Of a stretch of DNA of 64,000 nucleotides, positions 42,673-50,603 are shown in pieces. Under the pieces are notes generated by a model. That model saw only the letters and a list, made by a program, of their open reading frames with translations, was not told the DNA's origin and made no database searches. The translations under genes and the position numbers were made by a program. Origin of the DNA: Streptomyces sp. S4.7. Lineage in GTDB: Bacteria > Actinomycetota > Actinomycetes > Streptomycetales > Streptomycetaceae. The first letter of the stretch is position 1. Each line of letters starts with the position of its first letter. Location: NCBI RefSeq assembly GCF_010384365.1, contig NZ_CP048397.1:992001-1056000 (forward strand), read 5' to 3'.

Positions 42673-43287
42673 ATGCTGGACGCGCGGGCGAGAACGCTGC
42701 TGAGCGGCCCGCTGGACCGGGCCGCCGCTCTGCTGGACCGCCCCGCTGTCACGCCCGACCGTCTGACCGCGCTCGGCATGCTGACGGGTCTTGCCTCGGC
42801 CGGTTCCGCAGCAGCCGGCTGGTGGTCAGCCGCGGTGGTGCTGTGGCTGCTGTCCCGGCTCGCCGACGGCCTGGACGGGCCGCTGGCCCGTCGCCGCGGC
42901 ACGGCGAGCAGTGGAGCCGGGGGCTTCCTCGACATCAGTGCCGACTTCCTCGTCTACGGAGCATTCGTCGTCGGCGTCGCCGTCGGCGTGGGCGGTCCGG
43001 CACTGCCGTTCCTGCTCGTCCTGCTCGCCTACTACGTCAACGGCACTGTCTTCCTGGCCTTCTCCTCCATCGCCGAACGCACCGGGCGCCGCGGTGACGG
43101 CCGCCGGTCGGGAGGCCGGTCGCTGAACTTTCTGGGCGGCCTGGCCGAAGGCGGCGAGACCATCGCCGTGCACACGCTGTGGTGCCTGCTGCCCGGCTTC
43201 GCCCACACGATCGCCTGGGTCTGGGCCGCGGTGGTCGCCGTCACCGCGGCCCACCGCGTCGTCACCGGCTATCGGCAGCTGCGCTGA
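42673..43287 (+). CDS. CDP-alcohol phosphatidyltransferase (YnjF-like)
   Basis: A 204-residue membrane enzyme with about six spans. The catalytic motif is DGPLAR (residues 68-73) followed by Gly83, Asp87 and Asp91; the AR-to-Gly spacing is one residue longer than the canonical DG-x2-AR-x8-G-x3-D-x3-D. It should transfer a phosphatidyl group from CDP-diacylglycerol to an unknown alcohol. ATG 42673 follows AGGAG. It diverges from the binding-protein gene and its 3' end overlaps the convergent TVP38-type gene by 26 bp. E. coli ynjF lies near ynjBCD too. Confidence 0.85.
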   Translation: MLDARARTLLSGPLDRAAALLDRPAVTPDRLTALGMLTGLASAGSAAAGWWSAAVVLWLLSRLADGLDGPLARRRGTASSGAGGFLDISADFLVYGAFVVGVAVGVGGPALPFLLVLLAYYVNGTVFLAFSSIAERTGRRGDGRRSGGRSLNFLGGLAEGGETIAVHTLWCLLPGFAHTIAWVWAAVVAVTAAHRVVTGYRQLR

Positions 43288-44011
43288 CCTCCGCACCGCG
43301 GGAGCGGATCACCCGTGCCGCCCACCAGCCGCCCGCGCCCAGCACGAGCAGAGCGCCCAGCGCGATCCACAGCCCCGGAGAGCCGGGGTCGCCCAGGGAG
43401 CCGCCGAGCCCGGTGTAGACGACGGTCCCCGGGATGATGCCCAGGGCCGTGGCCGCGACGTAGGAGGAGAAGCGGACACCGGCCACCCCCGCCCCGTAGT
43501 TGATCACGGAGAAGGGAAAGAGCGGCACCAGCCGCAGGAGCAGGACGGCGGCGAACCCGCGGCGCGTCAGGTAGACGTCCAGCCGGGCCAGTCGCCCCGA
43601 GCCGGCATGGCGGGTCACCACCGGACGCCCCAGCCAGCGAGCCAGGCCGAACGAGAGTGCCGCACCCGCCGTCGCCCCCACGAGCACCGCGCCGGTCCCC
43701 ACCGCAAGCCCGAACAGCGCGCCGGCGGAGGCGGTGAGCACGGAGCCCGGCAGCAGAGCCGTCACGGCCAGGGCGTAGACGACCGCGAAAACGGCCGGCC
43801 CCCACATGCCAAGTGAATCGACCCACTGGCGCACCTCGCGCAAGAGGTCTCCGCCACCCAGCGCCACCCAGAAGCCGAACACCACAAGCAGGACCACGAG
43901 CAGGGACAGCCGTACCCACGTCGCGCGCGGAGGCCGCCGCGCCGTCTCGTCCATCGCCGGGTCGGACGGAGGGAGCTCCGTTGCCGACGAGGGGTCTGCC
44001 GGGCGGTTCAC
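43262..44011 (-). CDS. TVP38/TMEM64 (VTT-domain) membrane protein
   Basis: A 249-residue protein with five to six spans. The VTT core reads ALLPGSVLTASAGALFGLAV, then LLLRLVPLFPFSVINYGAGVAGV and IPGTVVYTGLGGSLG, matching YdjX/YdjZ-type proteins. GTG 44011 overlaps the methyltransferase stop (GTGA), so they are co-translated. YdjX and YdjZ lie next to ynjB-F in E. coli, a parallel that strengthens the cluster assignment. Molecular function is unknown; lipid scrambling has been proposed for related DedA proteins. Confidence 0.85.
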   Translation of the reverse strand: MNRPADPSSATELPPSDPAMDETARRPPRATWVRLSLLVVLLVVFGFWVALGGGDLLREVRQWVDSLGMWGPAVFAVVYALAVTALLPGSVLTASAGALFGLAVGTGAVLVGATAGAALSFGLARWLGRPVVTRHAGSGRLARLDVYLTRRGFAAVLLLRLVPLFPFSVINYGAGVAGVRFSSYVAATALGIIPGTVVYTGLGGSLGDPGSPGLWIALGALLVLGAGGWWAARVIRSRGAEVSAAADSR

Positions 44012-44787
44012 ATCGGCTCCTGTGGCGGTCGTTCAGTGGGAAGGCCGGCCACCACGCGGCGCAGCGGCAGCTCCAGACGTCGCCCCGAGTCCGCCCAGCG
44101 CGCCAGGGAACGCTTGGCGGCCCGGGCGCGGTCCGGTGTCAGGCCGGGCAGGTACAGGGCGTCCGCCAGCAGTGCCGCGGAGTCGGCCGAGTCGATCGCC
44201 AGGGTGAAGACCCGCCGCTCATCGGCGCGAACGCGGAAGCCCGTCGTGCGCAGTAGGGCGGCCAGCCCGTCGCGGGCCTGCGGGTTGGGCCACGGTTGGC
44301 GTACGGCACGCAGGGATGTCATCACCCGGACCCAGTCGAACATGCCGGACGGGGAGAGCCCGGACCGGGACGGCACAAGCGCCGCGAGCGTCCCGCCGGG
44401 CCGCAGCACGCGCCGGATCTCCCCCAGCGTCTGCGGCAGGGGCGTGACCACCGGCAGGCACATCGCCGCGCAGACCGCCCCGACGCTCCCGGATGCCGCC
44501 GGGAGCGCGTCCGCACCGGCCCGCACCAGCGGCCCGCGACTCCGGCGCGCCGCCTCGGCGAGTTCCGCCGCCGACAGGTCGATGCCCAGCCAGTGGGCGT
44601 CGGGCAGCTCCGCCCGGGTGGGTGCCGAGCCACAGGCCAGGTCGAGCACCGTGCCCTCGACACCCCGCAGCGGTTCGGCCAGCCAGGCGTACGGGGATGC
44701 GTCGGCCAGGCCGAAGAGTTGCTCGGTGATGCCGGCGTGCGCCTGGTGATAGGCGGTGATGAAGCGCCGCCAGTCCGATTCGTCCAT
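44008..44787 (-). CDS. class I SAM-dependent methyltransferase
   Basis: A 259-residue Rossmann methyltransferase. Motif I is VLDLACGSAPTRAELP (Gly-rich SAM loop), motif II GIDLSAAEL, and motif IV-V GEIRRVLRPGGTLAALVP. This is the UbiE/Methyltransf_11 type acting on a small molecule. It is first in a two-gene operon with the TVP38-type protein, 60 bp downstream of a GGAATGCGG-type ECF promoter. The substrate is unknown; arsenic or lipid methylation are possibilities that sequence does not decide. Confidence 0.87.
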   Translation of the reverse strand: MDESDWRRFITAYHQAHAGITEQLFGLADASPYAWLAEPLRGVEGTVLDLACGSAPTRAELPDAHWLGIDLSAAELAEAARRSRGPLVRAGADALPAASGSVGAVCAAMCLPVVTPLPQTLGEIRRVLRPGGTLAALVPSRSGLSPSGMFDWVRVMTSLRAVRQPWPNPQARDGLAALLRTTGFRVRADERRVFTLAIDSADSAALLADALYLPGLTPDRARAAKRSLARWADSGRRLELPLRRVVAGLPTERPPQEPM

Positions 44788-44846
44788 CCAACCCTCGCCC
44801 CTCTCTCGAACCGTGGGGACAGCTCGCCCCGCTGTGCTTGTTCGGG

Positions 44847-44873
44847 AACCCTGCCGGGCCTTTCCCGCATTCC
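44847..44873 (-). promoter_or_regulatory. ECF promoter of the methyltransferase operon
   Basis: On the minus strand GGAAT (44873-44869), 19 bp, GTT (44849-44847). The extended -35, GGAATGCGG, is identical over nine bases to both promoters at the sigma locus, and the -10 reads GGGTTCCCG. Confidence 0.7.
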
Positions 44874-44953
44874 GTTTCGGACACGCCGGACACGCCGGAG
44901 GCGGACGATGACGCGCGACGGCCCTCGTGACCGTGATGGTGGGGCCGGGAAAG

Positions 44954-44980
44954 GGAAGGTCCCCATGGTGTCACCGGGTT
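44954..44980 (+). promoter_or_regulatory. candidate ECF promoter of the flavoprotein/radical SAM operon
   Basis: GGAAG (44954-44958), 19 bp, GTT (44978-44980), -10 reading GGGTTCCCC. It differs from the sigma gene's -35 by one base and lies 67 bp before the flavoprotein ATG. Confidence 0.55.
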
Positions 44981-45047
44981 CCCCTCACATCCCACGACCG
45001 CGCGCCGACCGTCCCACGACGGCGCACCGACAAGAGAGCCCCGCACC

Positions 45048-46457
45048 ATGAACAGGTACGACCTGGTGGTCGTCGGCGGCGGAAGCGCCGGCCTGACCGC
45101 GGCCCGCACCGCCGGACGCTTCGGCGCCCGCACGCTGCTCGTCGAACGCGACCGGCTGGGCGGGGACTGCCTATGGACGGGGTGCGTACCGAGCAAGGCG
45201 CTTCTCCGCGTGGCCGCCGATGTCCAGGCGGCCCGCCGCGCCGCCGCCTACGGGCTCCCGCCCGTGACCGGCCCGGCCGACCTCGCGGTGGCGATGGGAG
45301 CGGTGAGGCGGGCGATCGGCGCCATCGAGCCGCACGACTCGGCCGAGGCGCTCGCCCCGTACGGAGTCGATGTCGCCCACGGCGCGGCGTTCTTCACCGG
45401 TCCGGGCACCCTGACCGCGGGCGAGCGGGAGGTCTCCTTCCGGTACGCACTGATCGCCACGGGCTCCTCGCCGACCCTGGCACCGGTCCCCGGCCTGGCC
45501 GAAGCCGAGCCGCTGACCAGCGACACCGTCTGGGAGCTCGCCGAACTCCCCCGCCGCCTGGTGGTGCTCGGCGGTGGGCCCATCGGCTGTGAGCTGGGGC
45601 AGGCGTTCGCCCGGCTCGGCTCGCAGGTCACCCTCGTGGAGGCGATGGACCGCCTGGTGCCCCGCGAGGAACCCCGGGCCTCCCAGGTGCTGCGGGAGCG
45701 GCTGGAGGCCGAGGGCGTCACCGTGCTGACCGGCTACCGCGCCGCGAAGGTCGACGCCGGAGCCGTACACGGCCCCGGCGGCCCTCTCCCGTACGACGCG
45801 CTGCTGGCCGTCACGGGCCGCCATGCCGCCACTCGGGGCCTGGACCTGGAAGCCGCCGGTGTGGCGGTGACCGGTACCGGTGACGTCCTCACCGACGGCC
45901 GGCTGCGCACCACCAACCACCGGATCTACGCCGCCGGAGACGTGACCGGTCGCTCGGCCTTCACGCACCTGGGCGGCACGCAGGGCGGAGCAGCCGCCGT
46001 GGACGCTCTGCTGGGGGTGCGCCGCCCCATTGACTACCCGGCGGTGCCCCGGGTGACGTACACCGATCCCGAGATCGCCCGCGTCGGCCTCACCGTCGAC
46101 GCGGCGCGTGAGAAGTACGGCGACACCACGCGCGTTCACACCCTGGAGAACGACCGGGTCGACCGGGCGGTCGCCGACGGCCGCACCGAGGGCTTCACGA
46201 CTTTGGTGCTGGGCCCGCGAAGGAAGATCGTCGGGGCCACGGTGGTGTCACCCAGGGCCGGCGAGACCATCGCCCACCTGGCGGCGGCGGTGCGCCTGGG
46301 CTGGACGCCCTCCGACTACGCGCGCACCGTGCACCCCTATCCCACCTACGCCGACGGGCCGTGGCACACGTCGCTGGCCGACGTCTACGCCCGTCTCACC
46401 CGCGGCAGCGGCCCCATCGGCACACTGCTGAAACTCCGCAGAGGGGTCATCCGGTGA
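45048..46457 (+). CDS. pyridine nucleotide-disulfide oxidoreductase (mercuric reductase-like)
   Basis: A 469-residue class I flavoprotein disulfide reductase. The FAD motif DLVVVGGGSAGLTAARTAGR is at residues 5-24 and the redox pair CLWTGC is Cys41/Cys46. The NAD(P)H motif is VVLGGGPIGCELGQAFA. The second FAD contact is IYAAGDVTG. The C-terminal interface has HPYPTYADG in place of the HPTxxE of glutathione reductase. There is no N-terminal metal-binding HMA domain and no vicinal C-terminal Cys pair, so mercury is not its substrate. It is first gene of an operon with the MauE-like and radical SAM proteins. Confidence 0.9.
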   Translation: MNRYDLVVVGGGSAGLTAARTAGRFGARTLLVERDRLGGDCLWTGCVPSKALLRVAADVQAARRAAAYGLPPVTGPADLAVAMGAVRRAIGAIEPHDSAEALAPYGVDVAHGAAFFTGPGTLTAGEREVSFRYALIATGSSPTLAPVPGLAEAEPLTSDTVWELAELPRRLVVLGGGPIGCELGQAFARLGSQVTLVEAMDRLVPREEPRASQVLRERLEAEGVTVLTGYRAAKVDAGAVHGPGGPLPYDALLAVTGRHAATRGLDLEAAGVAVTGTGDVLTDGRLRTTNHRIYAAGDVTGRSAFTHLGGTQGGAAAVDALLGVRRPIDYPAVPRVTYTDPEIARVGLTVDAAREKYGDTTRVHTLENDRVDRAVADGRTEGFTTLVLGPRRKIVGATVVSPRAGETIAHLAAAVRLGWTPSDYARTVHPYPTYADGPWHTSLADVYARLTRGSGPIGTLLKLRRGVIR

Positions 46458-46915
46458 CCCTCCGCACAGTCCTGGGCCTACTCCTCGCCACGATGGCGCT
46501 GGGCCAGCTCGCCTCCTTCGACGCGATGCCGGCCATCCTGACCTCCTACGGCCTGACCTCCGGCGCCGTCTCGACCGCCCTGGCCGTGGTATTGATCGGC
46601 GCCGAGGCCGTAACAGCCCTCTGGTTCCTGGTCCGGCCCCGCTCCCGCGCCGTCACGCCCGTCCGGCTGTACACGGGCGTCGCGGTGGTGTGGTCGGTGC
46701 TGGCCGCCCAGGCGTTCGCCCGCGGGTTCGTCCTGGACAACTGCGGCTGCTTCGGGACCTACCTCGCCCAGCCGCTGCGCTGGTACGTCCTGGTTGAGGA
46801 CGCGCTGATGGTGCTGTACGCCTGGCTGCTGTGGCGCGGCCTGCGCCGGGCCCGGCCCAACCCCCTCACCGACCGAACCTCAACGGCAGCCCCCACACCG
46901 CAGGAGAACCACTGA
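46454..46915 (+). CDS. MauE/DoxX-like membrane protein
   Basis: A 153-residue protein with four spans, starting at GTG 46454 in a GTGA overlap. The short motif NCGCFG (Cys97, Cys99) is the hallmark of the MauE methylamine-utilisation family, thought to handle thiol-disulfide exchange in the membrane in the manner of DsbB/VKOR. Its neighbours are a disulfide reductase upstream and CcdA/TlpA nearby, consistent with electron transfer across the membrane. Confidence 0.82.
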   Translation: MTLRTVLGLLLATMALGQLASFDAMPAILTSYGLTSGAVSTALAVVLIGAEAVTALWFLVRPRSRAVTPVRLYTGVAVVWSVLAAQAFARGFVLDNCGCFGTYLAQPLRWYVLVEDALMVLYAWLLWRGLRRARPNPLTDRTSTAAPTPQENH

Positions 46916-48396
46916 TGCGGATCATCGCGGCACTGCGCGACCTCGAACACGCCACCCGCCCCTACGACAGTGAGTTCGCCGCGGCCATGGAACGCCGCTG
47001 GGCGGAACTCCCCGAGGCAGCCAAGACACCCGGCCAGATCCTCGGCCGGCACGGCGTCGGCTGCGAGGGCACCCACGGCGTCTTCCCCAAGTGCAACCTC
47101 AAGTGCACCCCCTGCTACCACTCCAAAGACGCCAACCAGGTACGCGTCGACGGCCCCCACACCCACGAACAGATCACCGCGCAGATGCGCCTGCTGCGCG
47201 AACTGCGAGGCCCGCGCGCCCACACCCAGCTCATCGGCGGCGAGGTCAGCCTGCTCACCCCCGACGACCACGCCACCGCCCTCGCCATCATGCGGGAGCA
47301 CGGCCGGGAACCGATGAGCTTCACCCACGGCGACTTCGACGACGACTACCTCACCCGCCTCGCGCTCGGCCCGGACGGCACACGGCGCTTCGACCGGCTG
47401 TCCTTCGCCGCGCACTTCGACAAGTTCATGTACGGCCGGCGCGGCATCGAACGCCCGACCGACGAGAAGGCGCTCAACCCCTACCGCGCCCGATTCGCCG
47501 CCATGCTCACCCGCCTTCGGCACGAGCACGGGGTGCGGTTCTTCCTCGCCCACAACATGACCGTCACCCCGGGCAACCTCGACGAGGTCGCCGACGTGAT
47601 CCGCGACTGCCACGCCATGGGCTACGGGATGTTCTCCTTCCAGCCCGCCGCCTTCCTCGGCGACGACCGCCGCTGGAAGGAGAAGTACCGCGAGGCGACC
47701 CCGGACGCCGTGTGGGCGGAGATCGAACGCGGCGCCGGAACCCGGCTGGACCACCGCGTCTTCGAGAACGGCGACGTGCGCTGCAACCGCACCGCCTACG
47801 GCTTCTACGTCGGCCGGCGCTGGTACCCGTTCCTCGACGGCGACGACCCGCGCGACCTCGCCGTACGCGAGGCGTTCTTCCGGTACTTCGGGAAGGTGAC
47901 CTTCACCGGCACCCCGCCCGCCCTCCTCGTGGCAAGGCTCCTGCGGGTGGTGGCCCGCCACCCGTCGACCGCGGTGACGGCGCTGCGCTGGCTGACCCGC
48001 ACGATCCGCCGCGTCGGACCACTGCGGCTGGCCCGCCACCGGATGCGGGTGCGCCCGGTCACGTTCGTCATGCACCAGTTCATGGACGCCGACGTCGTCG
48101 CCCCGGCCTGGGAGATGATGCGGCGGGGCGAACAGGCCGCCGAGCCCCGGCTGCGCGAGACCCAGGAACGCCTGGCCGCCTGCCACTACGCCATGGCCCA
48201 CCCCGAGAACGGCACCCTCGTCCCCGCCTGCGTGCAGCACGCCGTACTCGACCCCGCCGAGAACGCGGCACTGCGCACCCTGCTGCCGGTCGTCGAGGTC
48301 CGCGGGGCGGGAGACCGCCCGCCCGTGGCGGGTGCGCACGACCTCACGCCGCCTGCGGGAGTGGGGAGATCTCCCGGCGCTGCTGCGGACAGGTAG
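46915..48396 (+). CDS. radical SAM enzyme of unknown function
   Basis: A 493-residue protein whose start overlaps the MauE-like stop by one base (TGATG). The [4Fe-4S]-SAM site is PKCNLKCTPCYHS, Cys60, Cys64 and Cys67 (C-x3-C-x2-C). IGGEVSLLTPDDH is the SAM-binding GGE motif. Additional cysteines at 50, 423 and 439 (VPACVQH) might bind a second cluster. The C-terminal 180 residues include a basic amphipathic stretch and resemble no domain I know. There is no precursor peptide gene alongside, so a RiPP role is not indicated. It is the key unknown of the locus. Confidence 0.82.
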   Translation: MRIIAALRDLEHATRPYDSEFAAAMERRWAELPEAAKTPGQILGRHGVGCEGTHGVFPKCNLKCTPCYHSKDANQVRVDGPHTHEQITAQMRLLRELRGPRAHTQLIGGEVSLLTPDDHATALAIMREHGREPMSFTHGDFDDDYLTRLALGPDGTRRFDRLSFAAHFDKFMYGRRGIERPTDEKALNPYRARFAAMLTRLRHEHGVRFFLAHNMTVTPGNLDEVADVIRDCHAMGYGMFSFQPAAFLGDDRRWKEKYREATPDAVWAEIERGAGTRLDHRVFENGDVRCNRTAYGFYVGRRWYPFLDGDDPRDLAVREAFFRYFGKVTFTGTPPALLVARLLRVVARHPSTAVTALRWLTRTIRRVGPLRLARHRMRVRPVTFVMHQFMDADVVAPAWEMMRRGEQAAEPRLRETQERLAACHYAMAHPENGTLVPACVQHAVLDPAENAALRTLLPVVEVRGAGDRPPVAGAHDLTPPAGVGRSPGAAADR

Positions 48397-48478
48397 CAGG
48401 CAGCTGACCGCACCCCGGCAGTCGTCTTCGCGGAGCCGCTCGACCCCGTCACCAAGGACGGACCCGCCAGGCAATGGT

Positions 48479-49363
48479 TCACTCGGAGGGGCGGGACGTT
48501 GTACCGGGCCGCTTGGTGCGGGGGGCTCGGCGTGCCCGTCGGCGGATCGCCCAGGCCGTCACGAGCAGCGCGGCCAGGAGCCCGGCGAGGACAGCGGGTC
48601 CGGCGCTGTCCAGACTGTCGGCGAGGACACGCTGGACAGCACCGGCGGCGTCGATGACGGGATCGGTGGTGGTGGGGTCGCGCTGGACACGGATTTCGTA
48701 CCAGCCGTAGTAGGCGACGTAGGCGCCGACGAGGAGAAGGAGTCCGCCGCCGATACGGGGCGCGAGCGCGCCGGCGCGGCGTAGCTGACCAACAGCGGCG
48801 CTGCGGGTGAGGGCGACGGTCACGGAGGCGACTCCGACGATCAGGCCCATGCCTGCCGCGTACGCGGCGAACAGGGCGACTCCCTCGCCCGTCGAGCCGC
48901 TGCGGAACGCGGAAACGACGATGGCGAGGAAGGGCGCGATGGTGCAGCCCAGGGACGCCGTGGCGTAGGCCATGCCGAACAGAGCCATCGAGGGGACGGA
49001 GCGGGTCACCGAGGGAGCGCGTCGGACCTTGGGCATCAGGGCGGGCAGTTGACGGCCGGCCGACAGCCAGGCTCCGGCCAGGCCCATGAGGATGCCGAAG
49101 AAGATGGTGAACCAGGGCAGGTGTTCCTGGACCTGACCGGCGACGGGCTGGATCGCCAGGCCGAATACGCCGAACAGGGCGGCGAAGCCGACGGTGATCG
49201 AGGCGGTCGCGGTGAGGGCGCGGCCGACGGCGACACCGCGGGTGGGGCTGTCGTCGCCGAGGACGAGGAGGGAGAGGTAGGCGGGGAGCAGGGCGAAGCC
49301 GCACGGGTTGACGGCGGCGAGGACGCCCGCGGTGAGCGCGAGGGCGAGGGGGAGATCGGACAT
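48479..49363 (-). CDS. CcdA-type thiol-disulfide membrane transporter
   Basis: A 294-residue protein with six or seven spans. The two redox cysteines are Cys21 in NPCGFALLPAY and Cys140 in ASLGCTIAPF, spaced as in CcdA/DsbD-beta. It moves electrons from cytoplasmic thioredoxin to extracytoplasmic partners. The TlpA-like gene ends 5 bp before it on the same strand, an obvious partner. The C-terminal 70 residues are a poorly conserved extension with one further span. Confidence 0.9.
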   Translation of the reverse strand: MSDLPLALALTAGVLAAVNPCGFALLPAYLSLLVLGDDSPTRGVAVGRALTATASITVGFAALFGVFGLAIQPVAGQVQEHLPWFTIFFGILMGLAGAWLSAGRQLPALMPKVRRAPSVTRSVPSMALFGMAYATASLGCTIAPFLAIVVSAFRSGSTGEGVALFAAYAAGMGLIVGVASVTVALTRSAAVGQLRRAGALAPRIGGGLLLLVGAYVAYYGWYEIRVQRDPTTTDPVIDAAGAVQRVLADSLDSAGPAVLAGLLAALLVTAWAIRRRARRAPRTKRPGTTSRPSE

Positions 49364-49368
49364 CGCGG

Positions 49369-49956
49369 TCAGCCGGTCAGTCCGGCGACCTTCTCGGCCA
49401 GCCCCTCGCCTCCGGGCAGGACGCCCTCGTAGACGGTCTTGCCGTCCTTGTCGAGGATGACGTAGCGGCTCTGCTCGATGACCTCGAACCGCCTCCAGAC
49501 CTCGCCCTTCTCGTCGGACAGCTGTGGAAAGCCGTCGGTCCCGGTGTCGGCGACGAAGTCCTTCATCGCTTCGTTCCTGTCCAGGCCCGCCACACCGACG
49601 ACGTTGGCCTTGCCCGCGTAGTCGGCGGCGACCTTGGCGGTCTCGGCGGCCTGCGCCTTGCACTTGGGGCACCAGGGCGCCCAGAACCACAGCACGGTCG
49701 GCTTGCCCGCCAACGTCTTGGCGTCGAAGGGCTTGCCGTCCACCGTCGTCGCGGTGAACCGAATCGCCTGTGGTGCGGGGGACCCGGTGGCCGCGGTGTC
49801 GCTCGCGTCGGGGGAGGCAGACGGCTGTCCCGGGGACGACGCGTTCGAAGGGGACGTGCTCGCTGTCTCGTCGTCGGCGCCACTGCCGGTTCCACATCCC
49901 GTGAGAGTGATCAGGGCGGCGGCAAGGGCGGCCGGGAGGAAGGTGCGGGCGCGCAT
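49369..49956 (-). CDS. TlpA/ResA-like thioredoxin lipoprotein
   Basis: A 195-residue lipoprotein. Lipobox ITLTGC places the lipidated Cys at 21; a Ser/Thr/Pro-rich linker spans 25-62. The thioredoxin fold follows with the active site FWAPWCPKCK (Cys96, Cys99) and the later FEVIEQSRYVILDKDGK carrying the usual beta strand. It likely reduces disulfides at the outer face of the membrane using electrons from CcdA. No ECF-type promoter was found upstream, so it may be regulated separately from the rest of the cluster. Confidence 0.9.
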   Translation of the reverse strand: MRARTFLPAALAAALITLTGCGTGSGADDETASTSPSNASSPGQPSASPDASDTAATGSPAPQAIRFTATTVDGKPFDAKTLAGKPTVLWFWAPWCPKCKAQAAETAKVAADYAGKANVVGVAGLDRNEAMKDFVADTGTDGFPQLSDEKGEVWRRFEVIEQSRYVILDKDGKTVYEGVLPGGEGLAEKVAGLTG

Positions 49957-50323
49957 GGGGATCTCCAGTGTGCTCGGGATGAGTGTGACTGTAGATCCCC
50001 CGCTCTCACCGGGTGGGTGGTGGTGGGCTTACGGTTCGGTGACATCAGCCGGCGGAACCGGACCGGCCGGGGACGCCTCGATCGGGGTCAACCGAACGAA
50101 CGAACTCTCCCGGCTGGGTTGGACATCCGTTGCTCTCACCGCGAGGGCGTGTCCTCACGGCATCGGGCACCCTCAGTCGGTGCTTCATCGTGTCCTCGCC
50201 GATCCCGCCCCCACCCTGACCACTCCCCACTGCCCCTCGCACCGTTCTTCCCCCGGCGCACCGTGGCCGAGCGAGGTGTCACGCCGGATGTCGCGCGGCA
50301 ACGGTGCTCTGCGTGGCGCTCGG
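49957..50323. other. intergenic region without a recognisable gene
   Basis: No frame here shows family resemblance. It is the upstream region of the TlpA-like gene. A promoter is presumably present but no clear -10/-35 pair or ECF motif was seen. Confidence 0.4.
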
Positions 50324-50364
50324 CGCGGGGCCGCGACCGGCTCCCGTACGGTCGCGGCCCCGCG
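50324..50364. terminator. 15-bp GC-rich hairpin
   Basis: CGCGGGGCCGCGACC (50324-50338) pairs perfectly with GGTCGCGGCCCCGCG (50350-50364), loop 11 bases. No intact gene abuts it; it may be left from a lost gene on the minus strand. Confidence 0.55.
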
Positions 50365-50554
50365 CTCAGGGGCGTTGGGGTCGGTCATGACCGCAAAGGC
50401 CGCCCCCGTCGGTCTCGGGGCCCGTTCGTCGAAGAGTCCGGCTCCGCCGCGGGCGCCGGTTTCGGGGAGGGCGAGTTCGACGCGGTCGGCCGCTTCGAGG
50501 TCGGCGGCGGCACCTGTCCCGTCCTCCCCGGCAAGCACCCTGTCGACATCGGCG
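50365..50554 (-). pseudogene. possible gene remnant between two terminators
   Basis: A minus-strand frame here has strong G/C third-position bias (translation includes AAADVDRVLAGEDGTG and GLFDERAPRPTGAAFAVMT) and lies between two terminator-like hairpins, but it lacks a credible start, and I do not recognise the product. It may be the C-terminal scrap of a deleted gene. Confidence 0.25.
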
Positions 50555-50588
50555 GCTGCCCGCCACACCTCGTGGTGTGGCGGGCAGC
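50555..50588. terminator. terminator of the PL6-type lyase gene
   Basis: GCTGCCCGCCACACC pairs perfectly with GGTGTGGCGGGCAGC (15 bp, loop TCGT), 16 bp after the lyase stop on the minus strand. Confidence 0.75.
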
Positions 50589-50603
50589 GCTGTTCCGGCC
50601 CCG

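Noticed and set aside
45048..46457. Mercuric reductase (merA)
   Set aside because: The HMA domain and the C-terminal vicinal cysteines are missing, and the gene cluster has no mer transporter or regulator.
44008..48396. Arsenosugar (ArsS/ArsM) biosynthesis cluster
   Set aside because: A methyltransferase, TVP38-type protein and radical SAM enzyme co-occur, but the methyltransferase lacks the ArsM cysteine pattern and the radical SAM protein is longer and different in motif from ArsS.
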